64,000 nt of DNA from an uncultured Chloroflexota bacterium (GCA_903884455.1 CAISEW010000031.1:1-64000), one strand, 5' to 3'. Shown: positions 50,551 to 62,119, numbered from the stretch's first letter. Numbers and translations: made by a program. The notes: a model not told the origin generated them from the sequence alone.

Positions 50551-51786
50551 TTATTCGTGACGCAGGGACTCGATAGGGTCGAGTCGTGCCGCCCGGAGGG
50601 CCGGGTATAAGCCAGTAATAAGTCCGATACCAATTGCTACACTTACCGCCAGGGCAACAGCATTGCCGGGAACCACAGCACTAAAGGCAAAACCAGCCCT
50701 TGTCGCTACGACGGACATGATTTTAACTATAATCCACCCCACGCCCACCCCCAAAGCACCGCCACAGAGACCCAGTGTGGCAGCTTCTATGAGAAATTGA
50801 ATCAGAATATCTCGACGCTTGGCTCCTACCGCCTTGCGCAAACCGATTTCCCTGATGCGCTCGGTCACCGAAACCAGCATGATATTCATAATCCCTATAC
50901 CGCCGACAAGCAAGGATATACCAGCTATGCCGACAAGGACGAGCCGGATTATCCCCAGCACCTGGGTGAGCTGGTTTGCTACGGACGCCACGCTGATAAC
51001 TCTGAAATCATCGCCCTCTCCCAGCCTGATGCCATGTTGTTGCCGCAGGATAGTGGTAATCTCCTGCTCGGCAGCTTGCAAGTCGCTGCTGGTCTTCGCC
51101 TGGACGCTGATCATATTCACGCTGCTTCCACGGCTGCCCACCTGCGAGGACGCCAAAGTGGCATAGAAGGTGGATAAGGGAACATAGACGCTCAGGTCTT
51201 CAGCTCCAAATCCCGTCCCCCGGCTTTCCAGTACACCGATGACCTGGAATTGACGCCCACCAATCCTTATGCTCTGGCCAACAGGATCCATCGCGCCAAA
51301 AAGGGTTGTGGCTACCTCACTCCCCAAGACAGCTACCCTTGACATTCCTCCATAATCGAAGTCGCTTATGAAGCTGCCCTGTGCCACAGCATAGTTGTCG
51401 ACTATTTCGGCTTCGTGAGTCACCCCAGCAATAATTGTGTTGCTGAGACTCTCTCCTCCAGCTACAACCTGAGCATAAGTCTGCGCCATCGGTGCCACCG
51501 CCTTTACAGAAGGGGCATACTTGGCAATTGCCTGCGCATCTTTGAAAGTCAACGTTGACTGAGCTCCCACTCCGCCTATGCCGAGTTGCGGAGGCGTAAC
51601 GTATATCAGGTTAGACCCCAGGGTGGCAAAAGACTGCTCCACTAAAGCCTGTTGTGCCGTTCCCAGAGATAGCACAGCGACGACGGCGGCCACGCCAATC
51701 AAGATGCCCAGCATGGTCAAAATTGACCTTAGCTTGTTACTAAGCAAAGCCCGCAGCGCGGTAGAGAAACAATCCCACAGTTTCAT
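50551..51786 (-). CDS. MacB-like ABC transporter permease
   Basis: ALRALLSNKLRSILTMLGILIGVAAVVAVLSLG; MNIMLVSVTERIREIGLRKAVGAKRRDILIQFLIEA. Confidence 0.95.
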   Translation of the reverse strand: MKLWDCFSTALRALLSNKLRSILTMLGILIGVAAVVAVLSLGTAQQALVEQSFATLGSNLIYVTPPQLGIGGVGAQSTLTFKDAQAIAKYAPSVKAVAPMAQTYAQVVAGGESLSNTIIAGVTHEAEIVDNYAVAQGSFISDFDYGGMSRVAVLGSEVATTLFGAMDPVGQSIRIGGRQFQVIGVLESRGTGFGAEDLSVYVPLSTFYATLASSQVGSRGSSVNMISVQAKTSSDLQAAEQEITTILRQQHGIRLGEGDDFRVISVASVANQLTQVLGIIRLVLVGIAGISLLVGGIGIMNIMLVSVTERIREIGLRKAVGAKRRDILIQFLIEAATLGLCGGALGVGVGWIIVKIMSVVATRAGFAFSAVVPGNAVALAVSVAIGIGLITGLYPALRAARLDPIESLRHE

Positions 51787-51825
51787 TCCATTATCTCTAT
51801 TTCAAATTCAAGCATTGCGCCGCCC

Positions 51826-52491
51826 TCAACAAACGCCTCCTTCAATCTGGCCGTCGCGAACTCTAATGGTGCGCTGGGTATAAGCGGCAATATCTGGCTC
51901 ATGAGTAACCAGGACGATGGTCATCCCTTGCTCATTCAGTTTCTTAAAAATTAGCATGATTTCCTGGCTGGTGCGGGTGTCAAGATTGCCTGTAGGTTCA
52001 TCAGCTAAAATAAGAGAGGGATTATTTACTAAGGCTCGAGCGATAGCCACCCTCTGTTGCTCCCCTCCGGCTAGCTCGCTTGGTCTGTGATTGACCCGAT
52101 GAGCTAGTCCCACGGACTCCAGAATCTGTAACGCTCTTTGCCGTCGGTTGCTGGCACCAGCGTAAATAAGTGGCAGTTCCACATTGGCTAGAGCCGTGAC
52201 CCGGGGCAATAAGTTGAAGCTCTGGAAGACGAAGCCTATCTTTTTACTTCTTATCTCGGCTAATTGATTATCGTTAAGCTTGTCCACTTCAATGCCCTCT
52301 AAACGATATTTCCCGGAAGTAGGCCGGTCCAGGCAGCCGATGATATTCATCAGGGTGGACTTCCCCGAGCCCGAAGGCCCTACAATAGAGACCATCTCCC
52401 CGGACTTGATGCGGCAGCTGATCCCCCGCAGGGCAGGGACTTCGGTCTGTCCCGCTTTATACACTTTGGTTATGTTTTCGAGTTCCAGCAT
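51826..52491 (-). CDS. ABC transporter ATP-binding protein (LolD/MacB type)
   Basis: Walker [40 protein letters not shown]. Confidence 0.96.
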   Translation of the reverse strand: MLELENITKVYKAGQTEVPALRGISCRIKSGEMVSIVGPSGSGKSTLMNIIGCLDRPTSGKYRLEGIEVDKLNDNQLAEIRSKKIGFVFQSFNLLPRVTALANVELPLIYAGASNRRQRALQILESVGLAHRVNHRPSELAGGEQQRVAIARALVNNPSLILADEPTGNLDTRTSQEIMLIFKKLNEQGMTIVLVTHEPDIAAYTQRTIRVRDGQIEGGVC

Positions 52492-52494
52492 TGT

Positions 52495-53622
52495 TTACCT
52501 ACCGAAGAAGCTACTCGATTGCTGCGTAGAAGTTGGTGCTGGTACTACTACTTCCTCCCCCTCCTCCAGTCCCGATAAGACTTCGGTGTTGAACCCATCG
52601 CTCAGCCCCAGGGTAATTTGCCGTTCTTCCTGCTGCCCGTCTACGAGCACTACAACGGTCGGGTTTTGTAGGGTACCCTGAATAACTGTGTTCGGTACCA
52701 ACAATACGTTATCACGACGCTCCACGACGACTTCAGCAGTGGCACTCATGCCGTCCTTGAGCTCCGCGGAGGGATTTTCCAGAGTTATGGTGGTGGCGTA
52801 AGATATTATCCCGGCTCGAATTGTGCTTATTGGGGAGATAAAAGTCACGCTGCCCGTTACTTGCTCGTTGGGCAGGGCATCTAACGTGATATTTGCTGCC
52901 TGGCCCAGTTTGACCGAGGCAACATCCAATTCATCGATATAGCCCTGCATCTCTATCTCACTGGTGTCAACCAGAGATATTGCCGGAGTGGCCAATGCCG
53001 CTGTCGAGATTTCTTCTCCTTCAGTTATGGTGATACCAGCTACCACGCCATCGAAGGGAGCCACTATCACCGCCTTGTCCAGGTTAAGCTTTGCCGATTC
53101 CAGGCTGAGTTCTGCTATTTTCAAATTCAGCTTTGCTGTTTCCAAACTCGCTTCGGCTATATTGACTTGTTCCCGGTACACCTTCTCCAACGTTGTGTTG
53201 GCGGCAGCCCCCTTCAAGTTAATCAGAGCGATTTCATATTGTGCTTGGGCTGCCTCTATCTGGTCCTGTGCTATTTGGACTTGCAACTCAGCCGTCTTTA
53301 CACTTGAGTTCAAAGACTGGGCATCGAGCCTGGCTAATACCTGGTCTTTTGTCACGTTATCCCCTTCGGAAACCAGCACCTCTGTCACTGTACCCGTGGC
53401 GCCAAATGATAAATACGCTTTATTAGGCATTTCTAAACTGCCATCCACTAAAATGGTTTTCACTATATCGCCCCGGGTAACGTTAACAGTCGTCGGCGTA
53501 GATTGGGGGCTGGTGCCTCTAGTAAGTACGACACCAAGCACTATACCAATAACAACCAGGCAGATTGTTATTATTATTACTAACCTTTTTTTCATTTTCC
53601 TTCGCCCCTTTTCATTTTTCAA
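52495..53622 (-). CDS. HlyD/MacA-like efflux adaptor
   Basis: N-terminal TM, biotinyl-lipoyl-like VTEVLVSEGDNVTKDQVLARLD, long coiled coil, VIVAPFDGVVAGITITEGEEI. Confidence 0.93.
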   Translation of the reverse strand: MKNEKGRRKMKKRLVIIITICLVVIGIVLGVVLTRGTSPQSTPTTVNVTRGDIVKTILVDGSLEMPNKAYLSFGATGTVTEVLVSEGDNVTKDQVLARLDAQSLNSSVKTAELQVQIAQDQIEAAQAQYEIALINLKGAAANTTLEKVYREQVNIAEASLETAKLNLKIAELSLESAKLNLDKAVIVAPFDGVVAGITITEGEEISTAALATPAISLVDTSEIEMQGYIDELDVASVKLGQAANITLDALPNEQVTGSVTFISPISTIRAGIISYATTITLENPSAELKDGMSATAEVVVERRDNVLLVPNTVIQGTLQNPTVVVLVDGQQEERQITLGLSDGFNTEVLSGLEEGEEVVVPAPTSTQQSSSFFGR

Positions 53623-53699
53623 AAATTTACTTGTTGTAACACAGCAACTATTTGCTTCAACGCAGAACCAGGATGCCTAAAAGTTTAGCAGCAGGATTG

Positions 53700-53984
53700 T
53701 TAATCTCGATTGGCCTCATTTTCTAAATTTTCAGTTCTAAATTTCCTTACTAACTTAGTAAACTCATTCACATGTTGAGTCATAATATTGACGAACTCTT
53801 CAACTGCCTCCACTTTAACAAAGACCAGACCCCCTGCCGGAAATAGCTTAAAAGTTAGCAGCCTGGTACCAACATCCATACCCAATTCCTTTCTGGCTTC
53901 CACGGGTATAACTATCTGCCCTCGTGGGCCAACAACCGTTGAGCCAAAACACTTACCGACTACCTGCATGTCCTTGTCTTCCAT
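53700..53984 (-). CDS. AbrB/MazE-family (SpoVT-AbrB) DNA-binding protein
   Basis: STVVGPRGQIVIPVEARKELGMDVGTRLLTFKLF. Confidence 0.9.
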   Translation of the reverse strand: MEDKDMQVVGKCFGSTVVGPRGQIVIPVEARKELGMDVGTRLLTFKLFPAGGLVFVKVEAVEEFVNIMTQHVNEFTKLVRKFRTENLENEANRD

Positions 53985-54099
53985 TTTCCCTCCTAGGATA
54001 AACTTGATGCCTCACTCAGTATAGTATGATATAGCTTACTTTTCTACATTATATGATTTTTCTTACTATTTTGTCAAACAGTATGTTGGAGATTGTTTA

Positions 54100-54183
54100 T
54101 TAACCACTCGTGGTGAGCGTGTCGAACCATGAGCGGCAGTCATGATAAAATTAGGTTGCCTTCGACAGGCTCAGGGCGAACGA
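54100..54183. repeat. Dispersed repeat, CTTCGACAGGCTCAGG type
   Basis: ACTCGTGGTGAGCGTGTCGAACCATGAGCGG ... CCTTCGACAGGCTCAGGGCGAACGAG; imperfect inverted units. Confidence 0.65.
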
Positions 54184-54221
54184 GTTGCTAAACAGCCTCC
54201 GAATTTTAAGAGTGTCTCAAG

Positions 54222-54965
54222 ATGAAAGAACTTATTGAAGGAGCAGGTAAGCTGGGGATAAAGCTCAATTCCAGGCAGGTACAGCAATTTGAGCTTTACT
54301 ACCAGGAGCTAATTGAATGGAATAAAAAAATCAACCTCACAGCCATAACAGATTACTCCTCGGTACAGGTAAAGCATTTCCTTGATTCCCTGACCATCAC
54401 TCTGGCTTTGCCTGAAGAAGTGGCGGAAAGACCAGATTTCAATATTGTAGACATAGGCACAGGCGCCGGCTTCCCCGGAGTGCCGCTCAAAATTCTTCTC
54501 CCGCAGCCCAGGCTGGTACTAATTGAGCCCACAACAAAAAAGACAGCTTTCCTCCACCACATTATCCGTAAACTGGAGCTGGAAAATGTCGAAGTGCTGA
54601 ATAGTAGAGCTGAGGAAGCAGCTAATTTACCACTCTATCGTGAGCAATTTGCCCTGGTCCTCTCCCGTGCTGTAGCCTTGTTGCCGACCTTAGTGGAACT
54701 AACTCTGCCTTTTTGCCAGATTGGGGGAAGATTTATCGCTCAAAAGAAAGGGGAGATCGGCCAGGAGATAAATAGGGCGGGAAAAGCCATTGCTGCCCTG
54801 GGAGGCAAATTAGACCAAATAAAGAAAATAGAATTGGACGAATTTAACGATGCGCGTTATTTGGTAATTATTGATAAACTATCCCCTACACCGAGTAAAT
54901 ATCCCCGTCGTCCTGGATTGCCCAGGCGACGGCCAATTCAGGAGGTGAATAGAGATGTGGAGTAG
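54222..54965 (+). CDS. rsmG: 16S rRNA (guanine-N7) methyltransferase RsmG
   Basis: WNKKINLTAITD, VDIGTGAGFPGVPLKILLP, LVLSRAVALLPTLVEL. Confidence 0.95.
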   Translation: MKELIEGAGKLGIKLNSRQVQQFELYYQELIEWNKKINLTAITDYSSVQVKHFLDSLTITLALPEEVAERPDFNIVDIGTGAGFPGVPLKILLPQPRLVLIEPTTKKTAFLHHIIRKLELENVEVLNSRAEEAANLPLYREQFALVLSRAVALLPTLVELTLPFCQIGGRFIAQKKGEIGQEINRAGKAIAALGGKLDQIKKIELDEFNDARYLVIIDKLSPTPSKYPRRPGLPRRRPIQEVNRDVE

Positions 54966-55140
54966 GAGATCCCGGAGGTTCTACTTTGGCCTCCCTCCCT
55001 TCGGTTTCTACTTCCAGGGATTCAAGCCCTTTCCCAGCAGAAAGGAGTATCTGGACATGCTCGAGGAGTATAAGAAAGACATGGAAGAGGAACTAAAGGA
55101 GGTAGAAAGGGAGATTGAGGAAACAAAAAAGAGCCTCTAG
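54955..55140 (+). CDS. Small protein with C-terminal coiled coil (61 aa), copy 1
   Basis: MWSRRSRRFYFGLPPFGFYFQGFKPFPSRKEYLDMLEEYKKDMEEELKEVEREIEETKKSL; CAGGAGGTGAAT RBS; near-identical copy at 63634. Confidence 0.85.
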   Translation: MWSRRSRRFYFGLPPFGFYFQGFKPFPSRKEYLDMLEEYKKDMEEELKEVEREIEETKKSL

Positions 55141-55260
55141 CTATTTTCAAACTTTACTGAAATGCTGATGGGTGTGGTACAATAAATAGTAGAGGCGTCT
55201 ATGAATTTTTGGGCGCCATTCGGGTGGAAAAGGAGCAGCTCATTTAGGAGGTTAATTTAG

Positions 55261-55716
55261 ATGAGTGTAGTAGGAAGAGATGCTATAGACATTCGCCGTA
55301 TGACGGATAGCGATTTAGATAGGGTTATAGACCTCATCAAAAAAATCACCAAGGGAAAAAGTCGTATTACCTATAGAGACTTGGTTGCCAATAATCCTGG
55401 TGGGCCTCTTGACATGAGTCTTGTGGCTGAGGCTAGGGGTCAGATGGTTGGCTTTATTATGGCTCGTGTGGAATTTGTATATGTACCACTTTTGGAAGTT
55501 TGTCTTATTCAGACTATCGGCGTCGACCCCGAATATCAAGGCCGCCGCATTGGCTCTACCTTGATCCAGAAGTTAATAGAACTTTGCCATCTTGAGGACG
55601 TTGCCACGATACGCGCACTTGTTGCTCAGGATGATGAGCCATTGCGGAGGTTCGTCGAGCACCTAGGGTTTCACTCCAGCAGTATAGTCAACTGGGATAA
55701 GACTTTTGAAGCATGA
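55261..55716 (+). CDS. GNAT family N-acetyltransferase
   Basis: IRRMTDSDLDRVIDLI; IQTIGVDPEYQGRRIGSTLIQKLIELC; RRFVEHLGFHSSSI. Confidence 0.92.
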   Translation: MSVVGRDAIDIRRMTDSDLDRVIDLIKKITKGKSRITYRDLVANNPGGPLDMSLVAEARGQMVGFIMARVEFVYVPLLEVCLIQTIGVDPEYQGRRIGSTLIQKLIELCHLEDVATIRALVAQDDEPLRRFVEHLGFHSSSIVNWDKTFEA

Positions 55717-55813
55717 CCCAAAGATGGCTAACTTTTTGGCTACCTCCGTAGTTGTTTGACGGGCTATATAGTTTATGCGCCTCGACACCATCATAACGGC
55801 TTAACAGTTACAA

Positions 55814-56205
55814 CTAGTCATTAGTAATCGTCCAATAAAGCCTCAAGCTATCTTCAAACTTCATTGCCCTTGTATACCTGAGCACGATGTCCAGGCTTTC
55901 CCAGCCACCAAGTCTCATAGTGTGCTCGATATCTAAGCCAGCGCAGTGAAGATTAGAGGCAAAACTTCTACGAAATGCATGAGTAAGTCTCCACTTTTAG
56001 CTATAAATGGTGCCCTCCGTTGCTTACTGCCTTCACCCCAGATGGCTATTGGCATGCTTTCCCAATCAATATCGGAAACCTTTATATTGCCAATCTCCTT
56101 TAACCTCATGCCAGAATCACTCAGTAAGGCAATGATGGTTTTATCTCGAAGGTTGTCAGCTTGGGCAACGAGATATTCCACTTGCTCTCGTGTTAGCGAT
56201 GGCAC
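55814..56205 (-). pseudogene. Frameshifted tyrosine recombinase/integrase C-terminal fragment
   Basis: Frame 1 PSLTREQVEYLVAQADNLRDKTIIALLSDSGMRLKEIGNIKVSDID (catalytic Arg region). Another frame continues THAFRRSFASNLHCAGLDIEHTMRLGGWESLDIVLRYTRAMKFEDSLRLYWTITND* (HxxR, H/W, Tyr). Confidence 0.8.
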
Positions 56206-56290
56206 TATAGCTTTGGGATTAGCTTCGGTTTGGCGACTTCAAGTAAAAGCAGCTAAGGACGATACTAAAGGCAGACTGAAAATATTGTAG

Positions 56291-56713
56291 TTAAGCCGTC
56301 CCCCTAGGTTTGCGCCTTCTTCTTTCTGCTACTTTTAACCTGGCTAGGGAGCGACGTAAAGCTGCCTCAGCAGCAGCATCTACCCCAGGTGGTCGTTCTT
56401 TCAAAGTTGCCTCAGCACGACGCTTGGCAGCTTCAGCACGAGCGACATCAATCTCTTCAGCACGTTCAGAGGCATCAGCCAAGATGATTACCTTGTCCGG
56501 ACGCACCTCAAGAAAACCGCCACTGATCGCTAGGTATTCCTCTTCATTATCTTTTTTTATAAGCAGGTCTCCAGGCTGTAGCATGGTCATCAAAGGAGCA
56601 TGATGAGGGAGAATGCCTAATTGCCCCTCCATTCCCCAGGCAACAACCTCGTTAACATCATCGGCAAAAACCATCCTCTCAGCCGTAACAACTTCCAATC
56701 TGAATGTAGCCAT
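56291..56713 (-). CDS. atpC: F1 ATP synthase subunit epsilon
   Basis: [42 protein letters not shown]. Confidence 0.95.
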   Translation of the reverse strand: MATFRLEVVTAERMVFADDVNEVVAWGMEGQLGILPHHAPLMTMLQPGDLLIKKDNEEEYLAISGGFLEVRPDKVIILADASERAEEIDVARAEAAKRRAEATLKERPPGVDAAAEAALRRSLARLKVAERRRRKPRGTA

Positions 56714-56735
56714 TATTTGACCCTCATTATCACCC

Positions 56736-58142
<1,407 letters not shown>

Positions 58143-58205
58143 CTACCTCGTTAGATAAAGTGATGAATGGCGAGGGTTTCTTTATTAAACCATATAGACC
58201 GTAAC

Positions 58206-59063
58206 TCAAACTAAAGCCTCAGCTCCTCCGCTAATATCACAGATCTCCTTGGTAATCATCTCCTGTCGGACTTTATGCAATGCCAACGTCAGGTCCTCAA
58301 TAAGCTCCTTAGCATTATCGCTGGCATTACGCATAGCCACCATGCGCGCCGATTGCTCACTGGCAACAAGCTCAAGTATAGCATGGTATACCTTCATCTC
58401 CACATACCTTGGCAGTAGCTCGCCCAAAACAGCACTGGGGTCAGGTTCATAAATGTATTCTGCCACTTGGACTCGAGGCAGCACGGCTGGCTCAATGGGA
58501 AGCAATACCTCCATTGCAGGTCGTTGAATCATAGTGGTGATGAAACGGGGATAGGCAAGATACACCAAGTCAACCCCACCATTGCTGTAGTCATCGATAA
58601 CCACCCGTGAAATAGGCAGGGTTTCTAGTAAACTAGGTCGGTCGCTGATTCCCGTGAACTCAGCACGGAGATTACGCTGGGCACTGCGTGCGAAAGTTCG
58701 CCCCTTACGACCCATGGTAACGAGGGTAACAGGCACAGTTTGCCCCAGAATAAAGCCTGCAACAAGGCGATTCTGATTAGCATTTAACCCGCCACATAGC
58801 CCACGATCGGTAGTCATGTGGATTATAGCGATCTTCTGGACCTCACGCTTCTGTAGCAAGGGGTGAACTTTACCACCGGCTTGAGCTTCAACAGCAAGGT
58901 CAGACACAACTTTGCTTATTTCCTCAGCATAGGGCCGCCCGGCTATCGCCTGCTCTTGAGCTCGCCTCATCTTGGCAGTGGCAATCATCTCCATAGCCTT
59001 GCAAATCTTGGCGGTGCCCTGAACACTGCGTATCCGCCGACGAAGAATTTGGGTACTGACCAT
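58206..59063 (-). CDS. atpG: F1 ATP synthase subunit gamma
   Basis: LRRRIRSVQGTAKICKAMEMIATAKMRRAQ; ITTDRGLCGG-like MTTDRGLCGGLNANQ; C-terminal RQEMITKEICDISGGAEAL. Confidence 0.96.
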   Translation of the reverse strand: MVSTQILRRRIRSVQGTAKICKAMEMIATAKMRRAQEQAIAGRPYAEEISKVVSDLAVEAQAGGKVHPLLQKREVQKIAIIHMTTDRGLCGGLNANQNRLVAGFILGQTVPVTLVTMGRKGRTFARSAQRNLRAEFTGISDRPSLLETLPISRVVIDDYSNGGVDLVYLAYPRFITTMIQRPAMEVLLPIEPAVLPRVQVAEYIYEPDPSAVLGELLPRYVEMKVYHAILELVASEQSARMVAMRNASDNAKELIEDLTLALHKVRQEMITKEICDISGGAEALV

Positions 59064-59088
59064 TAGCCGAAAGCCTTCAGCTGACAGC

Positions 59089-60594
59089 TCACAGCTGCTC
59101 CTTGAACTCTTTAATTGCTGCTTTCAGAGCTTCCTCAGTCTCAGGCTTCGTCTCCTTATCATCGTTAATCTTTTGTTCTAATTCGGGATGATTAGTCTCC
59201 ATAAATCTATGAAAGTTTCCCTCCCAGGCAATGACTTTATCTACAGGCACATCGTCAAGATAGCCATTGGTCGCAGCATAAAGAATCATTACTTCCTTCC
59301 CCAAAGACATAGGAGAATATTGTGGTTGCTTCAGCACTTCAGTGATACGCCTGCCCCGCTCTAACTGGTCCCTGGTCGCCTTATCCAGGTCAGTAGCACC
59401 AAACTGGGCAAAAGCTTGAAGCTCACGGAATTGAGCTAGTTCTAGCCGTAATCTGCCAGCCACCTGCCTCATGGCCTTGCGCTGAGCAGCAGCGCCAACC
59501 CGGGATACTGACAACCCCACATTTATCGCAGGACGAATCCCGGCATTAAATAAGTCCGTCTCCAGATAAATTTGTCCATCGGTAATGGAAATCACATTTG
59601 TAGGGATATAGGCTGACATATCTCCAGCTTGAGTCTCAATAATAGGCAAGGCGGTAAGCGAGCCACCACCATACTCAGGGGCTAACTTAGCCGCCCTTTC
59701 CAGAAGCCGACTATGCAAATAGAAAACATCTCCCGGATAGGCTTCCCTGCCTGGTGGACGGCGGAGTAGCAGGGAGAGCTGGCGATAAGCCCAGGCATGC
59801 TTATAAAGGTCATCATAAACAATCAGGGCATCCTTTCCCTGTTCCATGAACTCTTCACCCATAGCACAACCAGCATAAGGGGCGAGATATTGCAAGGGAG
59901 CAGGGTCGGAAGCGTCGGCAGCTACTACGATAGTATGCTCCATAGCTCCATACTTCTCCAGAATAGCTACCACCTGAGCTACCTTGGATGTTTTTTGCCC
60001 AATGGCAACATAGATGCAAATAAGGTCACCACCTTTTTGGGCGATTATGGTATCGATAGGAATAGCCGATTTGCCCGTAAAGCGGTCACCAATGATAAGC
60101 TCACGCTGTCCTCGCCCAATAGGAATTATGCTATCTATAGCCTTAATGCCTGTCATCACCGGTGTATCTACCGGCCTTCTTTTTGTTACGTCTGGCGCCA
60201 CTATTTCTACGGGACGGTTTTTCTCTGCTTTAATTGGCCCCTTGCCATCCCGGGGACGTCCCAGAGGATCAACTACCCTGCCAATAAGGCTATCGCCTAC
60301 TGGAACCTCAACCACCGTCCCTGTTGCCTTCACCTCATCCCCTTCCTTAATCTGGCTGCAATCACCAAGGATAACAGCACCAACATTATCCTCTTCCAGG
60401 TTCAGCGCCAGACCCATGATATCGTGGGGGAATTGCAGCAATTCGTTGTAAGCTGCGTTTCCCAGCCCATGGATGCGGGCGATGCCATCGCCTACCTCTA
60501 CTACCGTGCCCACATTGGCCACAGCTACAGCAGCGCCAAAATGCTCGATTTGCTCTTTAATTACGGAAACAATATCTCGATCTCGAGCTGCCAT
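59089..60594 (-). CDS. atpA: F1 ATP synthase subunit alpha
   Basis: [68 protein letters not shown]. Confidence 0.97.
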   Translation of the reverse strand: MAARDRDIVSVIKEQIEHFGAAVAVANVGTVVEVGDGIARIHGLGNAAYNELLQFPHDIMGLALNLEEDNVGAVILGDCSQIKEGDEVKATGTVVEVPVGDSLIGRVVDPLGRPRDGKGPIKAEKNRPVEIVAPDVTKRRPVDTPVMTGIKAIDSIIPIGRGQRELIIGDRFTGKSAIPIDTIIAQKGGDLICIYVAIGQKTSKVAQVVAILEKYGAMEHTIVVAADASDPAPLQYLAPYAGCAMGEEFMEQGKDALIVYDDLYKHAWAYRQLSLLLRRPPGREAYPGDVFYLHSRLLERAAKLAPEYGGGSLTALPIIETQAGDMSAYIPTNVISITDGQIYLETDLFNAGIRPAINVGLSVSRVGAAAQRKAMRQVAGRLRLELAQFRELQAFAQFGATDLDKATRDQLERGRRITEVLKQPQYSPMSLGKEVMILYAATNGYLDDVPVDKVIAWEGNFHRFMETNHPELEQKINDDKETKPETEEALKAAIKEFKEQL

Positions 60595-60612
60595 TTAGCC
60601 TCCTGAAATGCC

Positions 60613-61152
60613 TTACCTGCTAATTTCCACCAAGCTCTTCCTTAAAGCCCCCAGCTTGTTTTTCACGCTCCCGTCAATAAGTGTATCACCAATTCTGGCT
60701 TTAATCCCGCCAACTATGGAGGGATCGACCTGAGCATCAATTACAACCTTATGCCCGGTTATCGCCTCAAACCGACTGGAAATCCTCTTCCTACCCTCAT
60801 CATCCAATGGCAAAGCAGTAATTACTTCAACATGTTCAATGCCATAGTGAGTATCCAGCAACCTGTCATACTGCTGTGAAATATCACCAGCAATGCCTAA
60901 TCTATCTTTGTGCACCAATAAATAAGCCAGATTTAGGGCCAAAGGGTTTATTTTTCCTAACAATTCCGCCAAAAGGGTTTTCTTGGTCTCGAAAGACAAT
61001 TTAGGATGTTCCAATAAAGCTACCAGCTTTTCATCTGTAGTTATGTCAGCTATTTTCCTCAAGCTTGCTTGCCAGCTGTCTAACTCTCCCTTCTCCAGAG
61101 CTAGCCTGAACGCAGCTTGAGCATAGCGTTTACCAGAAGTCACTCTTGCCAT
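60613..61152 (-). CDS. atpH: F1 ATP synthase subunit delta
   Basis: RYAQAAFRLALEKGELDSW; C-terminal VDPSIVGGIKARIGDTLIDGSVKNKLGALRKSL. Confidence 0.95.
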   Translation of the reverse strand: MARVTSGKRYAQAAFRLALEKGELDSWQASLRKIADITTDEKLVALLEHPKLSFETKKTLLAELLGKINPLALNLAYLLVHKDRLGIAGDISQQYDRLLDTHYGIEHVEVITALPLDDEGRKRISSRFEAITGHKVVIDAQVDPSIVGGIKARIGDTLIDGSVKNKLGALRKSLVEISR

Positions 61153-61175
61153 TTTACGGACATGTTACCGCGAGG

Positions 61176-61685
61176 CTAATTCTCTCTGAAAGTGGCACTT
61201 TCTTCTAGAGCTTCCTCGATAAGCTTGCGATGTCTTTCTTTATCTAAGGTCTCCATAATTACTTTCTCAGCAGCCGAAATGGAAATATCCACAAATTCTC
61301 GGCGCAGGTCATCAATAATCCTATCGCGCTCCCCTTCTAATTCAGCCCGGGTTCGGTCAACGATAACTTGCGCTTCTTTTCTTGCTCCCTCCCTTGCTTC
61401 CTCCCTAAGCCTTTCTCCTGTTTGGGTAGCTTGATTAACTAAAGCTTGTCCATCATCGCGTGCCTTGCTAATCAGCTTCTTAACCTCTTCCTCGGCATGG
61501 GCATACTCCTCCTTTGTGGCTTCAGCCTGCTCCATACCCTCTTTTATCCTTTTGGACCTCTCGTCAAGCATTTTCATCACCGGTTTATATAGAAACAAAC
61601 CCAGCAGGGCAAACAGGATGACAAAACTTATAATAAAAGATATCAGCAAGGGTAAATTAATACCTAGCTTAGCAAAACCTCCCAT
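61176..61685 (-). CDS. atpF: Fo ATP synthase subunit b
   Basis: N-terminal TM, KPVMKMLDERSKRIKEGMEQAEATKEEYAHAEEE, long coiled coil. Confidence 0.95.
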   Translation of the reverse strand: MGGFAKLGINLPLLISFIISFVILFALLGLFLYKPVMKMLDERSKRIKEGMEQAEATKEEYAHAEEEVKKLISKARDDGQALVNQATQTGERLREEAREGARKEAQVIVDRTRAELEGERDRIIDDLRREFVDISISAAEKVIMETLDKERHRKLIEEALEESATFREN

Positions 61686-61722
61686 TTTGCCCTCCTAACT
61701 ACATATCATTTTTAGTGGCAGA

Positions 61723-61836
61723 CTAACCTGCCGACAGTAAGAATAAACCAATTGTGACTGCCGCTACAAGAAATACCCCCAACACCGCCGCACCAATGAT
61801 TATTGCTAATCCAATAGGAAAATCACCGTCTTTCAT
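61723..61836 (-). CDS. Unannotated 37-aa single-TM protein between atpE and atpF
   Basis: Not in ORF track. Minus strand ATG at 61836, AAGGAGTGTGAATT RBS; MKDGDFPIGLAIIIGAAVLGVFLVAAVTIGLFLLSAG*. Confidence 0.6.
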   Translation of the reverse strand: MKDGDFPIGLAIIIGAAVLGVFLVAAVTIGLFLLSAG

Positions 61837-61860
61837 AATTCACACTCCTTCTAAACGATA

Positions 61861-62094
61861 CTACCCCACCACCATAGCCAGGATGATAGCCACTATCAAA
61901 GCATATATCCCGATAGCTTCGCATAAGGCGCCAATCAAAATCATATTGGTCAAGATAGGACCTCGCGCCTCAGGGTTACGCCCCAGGGATTGCATGGCCG
62001 AATAGCCGATAAGCCCCAGAGCTAGTGCAGGTCCCAAGAAGCCCAGGCCTGCAACCAATCCTACTGCTAGCATTTTCATTACTTCTGGCGTCAT
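61861..62094 (-). CDS. atpE: Fo ATP synthase subunit c
   Basis: LGFLGPALALGLIGYSAMQSLGRNPEARGPILTNMILIGALCEAIGIYALIVAIIL; hairpin with RNPEA loop and ion-binding Glu. Confidence 0.97.
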   Translation of the reverse strand: MTPEVMKMLAVGLVAGLGFLGPALALGLIGYSAMQSLGRNPEARGPILTNMILIGALCEAIGIYALIVAIILAMVVG

Positions 62095-62119
62095 TTATTT
62101 CCTCCTTTCAACTTTATTC

